The notes under the pieces were generated by a model that saw only the letters and a program-made list of their open reading frames with translations, was not told where the DNA came from and did no database searches. Positions 8,366-17,300 of a stretch of DNA of 64,000 bases are shown in pieces. Position 1 is the first letter of the stretch; each line of letters begins with the position of its first letter. The translations under genes were made by a program, and so were the position numbers. The DNA is from JBJHBP01 sp050485685. Its GTDB lineage: Bacteria > Pseudomonadota > Gammaproteobacteria > Steroidobacterales > Rariloculaceae. The DNA lies in contig JBJHBW010000005.1 in assembly GCA_050485685.1 (NCBI GenBank), positions 1 to 64,000 on the forward strand. The letters are read 5' to 3'.

Positions 8366-11300
8366 ATGAACCCAGTTCAGACTCGAATCACCACCCTGGC
8401 CGGTATTCTGGCGTTGCTGACGCCGGTTCTGGCGATGGCCGGACCCACCGGTGGCCAGGTGGCTGCAGGGGATGCGAGCATTCACGCGAGTGGTGCGGTC
8501 ACAACCATCGAGCAGCTGAGTTCCAGGGCGATCATCAACTGGGACGACTTCAGCATCTCGACCGGACATCGTGTCGACTTTCTGCAGAACGGCATCGATG
8601 CGGCGATTCTGAACCGTGTGCTTGGCGGCCAGATGTCGAACATCGAGGGCGCGCTCACGGCCACGGGCCGTGTATTCCTGCTCAACCCCAATGGCATTCT
8701 GTTCGGAGCCGGTGCCGAGGTCGATGTCGGCAGTCTGGTTGCGACGACGCTGGGCATCAGTGACGACGATTTTCTTGCCGGACGCATGGATTTCTCGCAG
8801 CTTGCGGGCGTTGCGCCCGGATTCGTCGAGAACCGCGGACGTATCACGGTGGCTGACGATGGCTTCGCCTATCTGGTCGCACCCGGTGTCTCCAACGCCG
8901 GGCTGGTGGTCGCGCGCTTCGGTGAAGTCGCGCTGGCCTCCGGCAACCGCTTCACGCTGGATTTCAGCGGCAGCGGCCTGGTGTCGTTCGACGTCAGCGG
9001 CGAACTGCTGGATTCGGTGACCGGCGCTGACGGCGAGCCCATGCAGGCTGCGGTCAGCAACAGTGGCTCGATTCAGGCGCACGGCGGCCATGTGCTGCTC
9101 AGTGGTGAAGTCGCGCGTGGCATCACCACGCAGGTGGTCAACAACAGCGGCATCATCGAGGCCACATCCTTCGGCACGTCGGTTGCGCAGGGCGCGCAGG
9201 CGTCATCGGTGGAACTGCTTGCACGCGGTGCGGCGGGCGAGGTGAACGGTGACGTCATTCAGGCCGGAACCATTGACGTGTCGGCCGGCAACAGCAACGG
9301 CAGCGGCAACGGCAACGGCGGTAGCGGTGTTGGTGGTTCGGTTTCCGTCAGCGGCGGCAATGTCGCGCAGCTCGGCACCATCGTCGCAGATGGCGCCACA
9401 GGCGGCGGATATATTCACGTGGCAGCCGCCGATGCGGTGGTTGTCGGCACAGACAGCGTCACCAGCGCCAGTGCGATCGACAGCGGTGACGGTGGCGACA
9501 TCTACATACTCGGCGATCGCGCCCGCATCGCCAGCGGCGCGGAGCTGGCGGCACGCGGTGGCGCAACAGGCGGCGACGGCGGTTTCATCGAAACCAGCGG
9601 CTACTCGCAGTTCCGCATCGGCAGCGTGCCCGACGTGTCCGCGCCGGCCGGCAACGGTGGCACGTGGCTGATCGATCCGAATGACATCGACATCGTGGCC
9701 GGCGCGGGCGCCGTCAACATCGATACCGACGATCCGTTTGCGAGCACCGACGACAACGCAGAGCTCGGCGTCGATCTGATCACCGCGGCACTGGCTTCGG
9801 GCAATGTCAGTGTCATCACGACCACTGAGGGCGCGAACACCCAGCAGGGGAATATTCGCGTACTGGCACCGCTGACCTACACCGGCGGTGCGGCATCCAG
9901 CCTGACCCTGCACGCACACAATGACATCAGCGTGCAGGCAGCGATTTCCAGCACCGTGGCGCCGCTGGATGTCGCGTTGCACGCGAACTCGGCAGAAGGC
10001 GGCGGTTCGGCCAGCGGCATCGGCAGCGTTTCCATCGAGGCGCCGGTGACGACGGCCGGCGGTTCGTTCACGAGCACGGGCGTCGATATCGTACTGGGGA
10101 CCGTCGTGGCCGGTGCCGGTGCGGTGGACATCAGTGCTGACGGTGACATCACACTGTCCGGGGACGTGTCGGCGGGTAGCGTTACGCTCAGCGCCGAAGG
10201 TGCACTGATCCGCGGCGCGGGTGATCCGCTTGTCGACGCCGCAGCCGTCACACTGCAGGCAGGCACGGCCATCGGCTCGGCGGCCTTGCCGCTGCTGACG
10301 CAAACCCTGGCGCTGGAAACGCAGGTGAGCGAATCCGGTGGCGCGACCCATGTAGCCAATGCCCTGGCGCTGGACTCGCTGTCCGTGACTACAAACGATG
10401 GTGTCGTCGACATCGTGGCCGATGCCGACACGCTGGGTTTCGCAGCCGGTGTGTTGCAGATCGAGCTGGATGATCCGCTGACCCGTCTCATCGATCTTGC
10501 CTTCACGAACAGCGGCGGTGCGGTGCAACTGGGGACCGCGATGCAGGCCCTGAACGTGGGATCGAATCGTCTGGATGTGACCGCAGCCGCCGGCCTTAGC
10601 GACGGTGGACAGGCCGTCATTGCCGGTGAACTCAATCTGACTGTCACCGACGAAGGTGCCTCCATCGGCGCGGAAAACGTGCCGCTGCGAATGGCGGTGG
10701 AACAGCTTCAGGCACAGGCGAATTTCGGTCATATCGTCGTTCGCCAGGAAAGTGGTGACCTGCACATCGCAGGCCTTGACACCGGCGGCGATCACGGTGA
10801 GGACGATGCCACCCGCGTCATCGTCAATGTGCCCGATGGCGCCATCGTTGCGGTGGGAAGCGGTACTCATGTGGCAGGCTGGGCCGCGAACCTGACGTCC
10901 GCCGGCGCGCAGGGCGCGTCCGGGACACCGATCAACACGGCGTTGAGCGTGCTGAACGCGACCACCGACGACGGCGGGATCTACATCAACGACACCGCGG
11001 GCCAGCTGCTGGTCGGCAATGTCACCGCGCGCGAACGCATTACCGTGAATGGCGAGAGCGTGATCATCACGCCGTTCGATTCCGAAGGTCACGTGGTGCT
11101 CACAACCGGCGGTCAGGCCGGCACGCACAACGTCTCCATCACGGCACAGGACGACATCATCGTCACCGGGCGGGTCGTTGCCCCGAACACGCTGAACCTG
11201 ACCTCGCTGGACGGATCACTGTATCGCGCGGCCGCCGAGGGCGGGCCGGCCTTTATCGCCCGTCACCTGCACCTGAATGCGGCCGGCACCGTGGGCCAGG

Positions 11301-14300
11301 CGGCCAACCCGTTCATGACGCAGAGTTCGTGGTTCAGTGCGTCGGCCGGCGATGGCGGTGTGTACGCGAACGAAAGTCATACCCTGCGTATCGCCGATGT
11401 GAGTGCGGCCGGAGAAGACGGCGATGTGCGCCTGACGGCGTCCATCGGCGATGTGCAGGTCGATCAGGTGTCCGCCGACGGTCATGTCGAGATCGAGAGC
11501 ACGCGCGGTCGCATCACGCGCACCGGTGCCGGACCGGAAGTGAGCGCGACATCCGCGTTGCTGACGGCCGAACAGGGCATAGGCAGTGCGGCTGCACCGA
11601 TACGCACGGTACTGGACAGCGTTGCCGTGCACAACACGGGTACCGGAACCGCCGCCTGGATAACCAACACTGGGGCACTCGATGGCGTGGATGCACGCAC
11701 CGCCAATGGCGGTGTCGACGTCACGTTCGACACCGGTTTCGTTCGCTTCACCCAGGGCAATTCCACACTGAGTGTGTCCGCGGCGGATCCGCTGGCACTG
11801 CATTTCGAGAATACCGCCGGAAACCTGGCTGTGGGCAGCATCGATCTGGGCAGAGAGGCGCTGACCCTGCAGGCGTCGGGCAGCATCGTGCAGGCCAGCG
11901 GTGGTCTGCTGCACGCCGGCGAGACCGTGCTGGTTTCAGGCGGCTCGCTGGGCAGCGGCTCGACCCCGGTGGCGCTGGATGTCACCGCGCTGGACGCCAC
12001 CGCGGCCGGCAGCCTTTACGCAAGCAATGCCGGCGCGCTGGTTCTGGACGCCAGCGTGGCCGATGACATCGAAGTGACCATTCAGGCAGGAGCCGGCAAC
12101 CGTGACCTGAGCGTACAACAGGTGCAGGCGGGCGGTACCGTCACGCTGACCACGCCCGGCGCACTGCTGGCGGCAGGGGATGCGCCCGTGGTTGCCGGCG
12201 AGAACGGCGCGTTCACAGCCGGCACGGGTATAGGCAGCGTTTTGGCGCCATTCACCACGGCATTGACCGGCGAGCTGTCGGCTTCGTCGTCGGTGGGCGA
12301 TATCTACCTGTCCAACAGCGGCAACCTGGATCAGGTCGATATCGCCGGATCCGGCGTCGTTGCGCTGTCCGGCACTGGAAATCTGCACCTGGGATCGATC
12401 ACTGGCACGTCTGTTGCGATCAACACCACCGGGCACGTGCGCGATGCCAATGGCGCGGCGCTGAACATAGACGCCGACACACTGGAGATCCGCAGCCGCA
12501 GTGTGGGCCAGTCGGGCACGCCGGTGGAGATTCGCGTCGCCGATCTCGATGTGATCACCAGCAATGGTGGCATCCATCTGGTCCGCACCGGCAGCGGTGA
12601 CCTGCGGGTGGCGCAGCTCATCGCCGGTGGCAGCGGCAGTCATATTGTATTGACCGCGGCAGCCGACATTCTCCTCGGCATCGCCGAAGCGCGCGGAGAT
12701 TCGGTCACGATCGAGACTACCAGCGGACGTATCGAGGACGGTCGACTTCCCGGAGAGACCAGGCCGAATGTCAGGGCGAACTCGCTGTCGATCTCGGCGA
12801 CCGACGGCATCGGTACGCTGGGCGATCTGACCTTCGATGTTTCGTATCTGTCTGCCCGGGGCGGCGCGGGCGCTGTCTCGGCGTCTAACCTGTCGCCGGT
12901 TTCGATCACGCCCGAGTCGCTCACCAACAAGGGCAGCGGGGGTGTCACTATACGCGCGGCCGGAATCACCGTGCTCGACAACAACGGCGGCACGATCACG
13001 ATGGACCCGAACGGGTCGCTGACGTTGATCGCCGAAGTCGGCAACATCGTTTTCCTGAACCTGAACGACACGATCGAGACCCAGGGCGGCGATATCCGTT
13101 TCGAGGCGCTGGGCGTCGGCGCCTATCCCGGTGAGAACGGGGTCATCATCGTCGGCAACCTCGTCAGCAACGGCGGTGACATATCGCTGCTGGCGGAAGG
13201 CAACATCACGATCGGTCTGCTGGATGCCGGCTTCGGCCAGGGCGATATTCTCGTGCAGGCGAACAACGGCATCATCCTGGATGCCAATGGTGCCGCCGAC
13301 AATCTGATCGGCCGCCACGTCACGCTGGTGGCGCGTATGCCGTCGCTGCGCGACGCCGAACTCACCGAGACGCAGGCGATCGCCCGCTATGAAGCGAAGC
13401 AGGGTGAAGCGGCCGCCAAGCAGACGCTGACCGACACGCTGGAAGCCAGCGGTGCGGTACTGGCCAGCGGTGTATCCCTGGCGCAGATGATTTACAACCA
13501 GGCGGTCAGCATGCAGTCGAGCGTGCAAAGAGACCTGAACCGCGAGCAGTTGCGGCTGGACATTCTGAACGTGACGCGTCTGGTGCTGATCTCCACCCGG
13601 CAGGCAGCCCAGATCGTGCGCGATGTGGCCGCCTTCGTGACCGGCGCGGCGCAGGCCATTCCGTTCTCGGGTGACGCCGGCGCCGATGCCGCCTTTGCTG
13701 CGGTCGACGTGGCGTTCTCGATCGCCGACGCCGCGCTGATGGCGTTTGACGAATCGTTCAGTTCGCAGAATTCGGTCGTTGAGGACCTCAAGAACGATTT
13801 GATGCTCGCCTCGGCGAACGCATACTCATCATTGAACTCGCTGAACTCCGCGATCAACGGATTCGATGCCAACGAGGCAGCGTTGAGCATCGCGATCGCT
13901 GACCTGATCGCCGCACTGATCGCCCGTGACGCATCCGGAATGGTTCGTTCACAGGCCATCGCCGCAGTCGACCAGCGCAATATGGTGGGCTCCGGCGGCA
14001 GTGCACTGGGCATACAGGCGGAACGCGTCGATATCCAGTCGTTCACCGACACCGACATTTACCTGCGTTCTGACGGGGATCTTGGCGTCGGCAATGTGAC
14101 GGCGCAGTCTCGCATCATCATCAGCGACGTGGCCGGAGACCTGACACTGTTGGGTCAGCTGCAGGCCGGGGAACGCGTCGTGCTGGATATCGACGGCGCT
14201 ATCGTCGCAGTGCCCGATTCCCTGATCCTGGCCGAGGAGCTGGTCGCGATAGCCGGCTCCGGGATCGGTGTTGGTGGTGGCCCGGTATACACCGGTGTCG

Positions 14301-17300
14301 GGTCGCTGGCCGCAGACGGCGGCACCGGCGGCGTCTGGATCGAAAACCAGAATGGCGGTGATCCGCTGTTCGTGACTGCCATCGACGGGGTTGCCGGCGT
14401 GAGTGGCGCAGGGGACATCACGCTGATCACCGACGGTGACCTCGTGCTGGAACGAGGCATCGTCGACACGATGTCCGCGCACACCGTTCATCTGCAAAGC
14501 GGTGGCTCCATCGTCGACGACAACGGGCCTGCGATGAACGTCACCGCGGAGAGGCTGGTGGCGATTGCCGATGGCGGCATCGAGCTGGACACTGCCGTTG
14601 ACCGGATCACCGCGACCTCGCTGGTGGCCGGGGACATCGAGATCCGCCAGAGCCGTGCGGTCGAGCTGACGAGTGTGCACTCGAACGACGGACTGATCCG
14701 GGTCGATGCGGCCGGCGACATCGACGCGCTGGAAGTCGTGTCGTTCACCGATGCTGCGGGCAACGACATCGAGCTGTCGGCCGGGTCCGGTGGCAACTTC
14801 ACAGCCGGAAGTATCTTTGCCGGTAGTGACCACGGACAGATCACGATCGCGGCAGACGGCCGCATCGACCACGACGGCGACGCCGCGACACAGATCGCCG
14901 GATCCCGTCTGAATCTCACAGCCGGTGGCGCGATAGGCGGCACCGGCACGAACGCCGACCGTCCGCTGCGCACGCAAGTCGGCGCCATCGACGCGCAGGT
15001 AACCGGCACCGGTGAGATCAATATCTCCGAAGTGGACGACGTCGACATTCTGCGTGCCACCACGGCATCCGGAGGCATCACGCTGACGAGCGCCACCGGA
15101 AGCCTGCATGTGGACACGATTTCCACGTCCACGGACGATACCGTGACCTTGCTGGCCGATGGCTCCGTCACGGACCTTCGCGACGATGGCAGTGTGAACA
15201 TCGCCGCCGGCAGCGTTGCGATCGCGGCCGGTGCCGGCATAGGCAGCGCGGACAATGCTGTGGAAACCGTCGTTGCGAACCTGGTGGCGTCTGCCGGAGC
15301 CGGTGGCATCCACCTGACCGACCTCGATGGCGGTCTGATCATCGGTGGCGTGACACCCAACCTCGGGCACCCGGCAATGACGGGCCTGGCGGCTGATGGC
15401 GGAGACATTGTGATCTTCGTGCACAGCCCCATCGTCATCGACGAAGCCATCTTCAATGCAACCGGCGACATCGTCCTGTTTGCGGGCGCGTCGTCAGCTG
15501 ATGACGACATCGTCATCAACGCGACCGTGACCGCAGCCGGTGATGGCGCAACGATAGACCTCACCGCATCCGACAGCATCCAACAGAATGCGGCTGTGAC
15601 CGTGACGGGAGATGGTGCGATCCACTACACCGCGCTGGGCGGCGATATCGTGCTGGCGCCGACTACGTTGACGCAGGTCGGTGGTGACGGCGACATCGCG
15701 CTGCTGGCCGGCGCCGGTGACGTGACCGTCGGTGCCGATGCCGTGGTGCGTGTCGCGGCCGACGGGAACGTGCGGCTTGAATCCGGCGGCGACGTGTCGC
15801 TGGAGCAGCGTGTGCTGGCCCAGGTCGGCGGGCACGGTAACCTGACGATCAGTGCGAATGGTGGCTCTATCACGAGCGGCGAAGACACGACTCTGCAGGT
15901 GGTCGGCGATGGTCTGGTGCAGCTGACGGCCTACGATTCAGTGACGGTCGGGAATGACAACCTGCTGGCCGTGGGCCTGAACGGTCAGGTGATCCTCGGG
16001 AGTGTCAGTGGCGACGTTGTCACTGGTGACCGCGTTGTGGCCACCGTCGGTGGCAGCGGCGATGTTGGACTCGAAGCCGGTAACGACGTACAGCTGGGTA
16101 CGGACAATGAGCTGCGCGTCGCTGGCGACGGAGATATCAGGCTGACCGCGGCGATCGGTTCAGTCGCAGTCGGTGTCGAGAACCAGCTGGTCGTTGGCGG
16201 AGACGGTGATATCGCCGCTCATGCAGCAAACGATGTGACCTTCAGCGATCTGGTCAGCGCGATGATCGACGGTGATGGCTTGATTCGCCTGAGCGCTGTG
16301 AACGGCCATGCGACGGCAGGTATCGACAACACCCTGCTGGTGGCTGGCAACGGCGGTATCGAGCTGTGGGCCGGCGACACGCTGACACTGGCCGATCGGG
16401 TGAACGCCACGATCGGTGGCGATGGCGACATCGCTCTGACGGCGTCGGCCGGCGATCTGACGGTCGGCGACGATGCGGTGGTTCGTATTTCCGGGGACGG
16501 CGATGTACGCCTGGAGTCCGGAGGTGACGCGGCCCTGGCTGATCGTGTGCTGGCCCAGGTTGGCGGGCACGGTGATCTGACGATCAGCGCGAACGGTGGC
16601 TCGATGACGAGCGGCGATGAATCGACGCTGCAGGTGATCGGCAATGGTCTGGTGCTGCTGACGGCCGACGACTCCGTCGTGATCGGCAATGACAACCTGC
16701 TGGCCGTTGGAATGGACGGTCAGGTGAATCTGGCGGCTGCCGGTGGCGATGTCGTGACCGGTGAACGTCTTGTGGCCACCGTCGGTGGCAACGGCGACGT
16801 CGGGCTTGAAGCTGGCAACAATGTGCAGCTGGGTACGAATAATGAGCTGCGTATCGGCACCGACGGAGATATCGCGCTGACCGCCAGTACGGGTTCAGTC
16901 GCGGTCGACTCTGACAGTTTGCTGTCGATAGGTGGGGACGGTGACGTCGCCATCCATGCTGCGAACGACATCACGTTCAGTGACCGGGTCAGCGTAACGA
17001 TAGACGGAAACGGTGCGATCAGCCTGACTGCACTCAACGGCTACGCGGCGCTTGGTGTCGACAACACCCTGCTGGTGGCTGGTAACGGCGGCATGGAACT
17101 GTGGGCCGGCGATGCGCTGGCACTGGCTGATCGCGCGACTGCCACGATCGGTGGCGATGGCGACATCACTCTGACGGCGTCGACCGGCGATCTGACGGTT
17201 GGCGACGATGCGGTGGTGCGAGTGGCCGGGGACGGAGACATCCGGCTGTTGGCTGGCGCTGACGTGACGCTCGGCAACGGTGCGAGTCTGCAGGTGAACG

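Noticed and set aside
9203..13528. Long minus-strand open frames opposite tpsA (641 and 530 codons)
   Set aside because: Low-complexity, Arg/His/Ala-rich translations without family motifs, mirroring the repetitive GC-rich codons of tpsA; no ribosome binding sites found. They are shadows.
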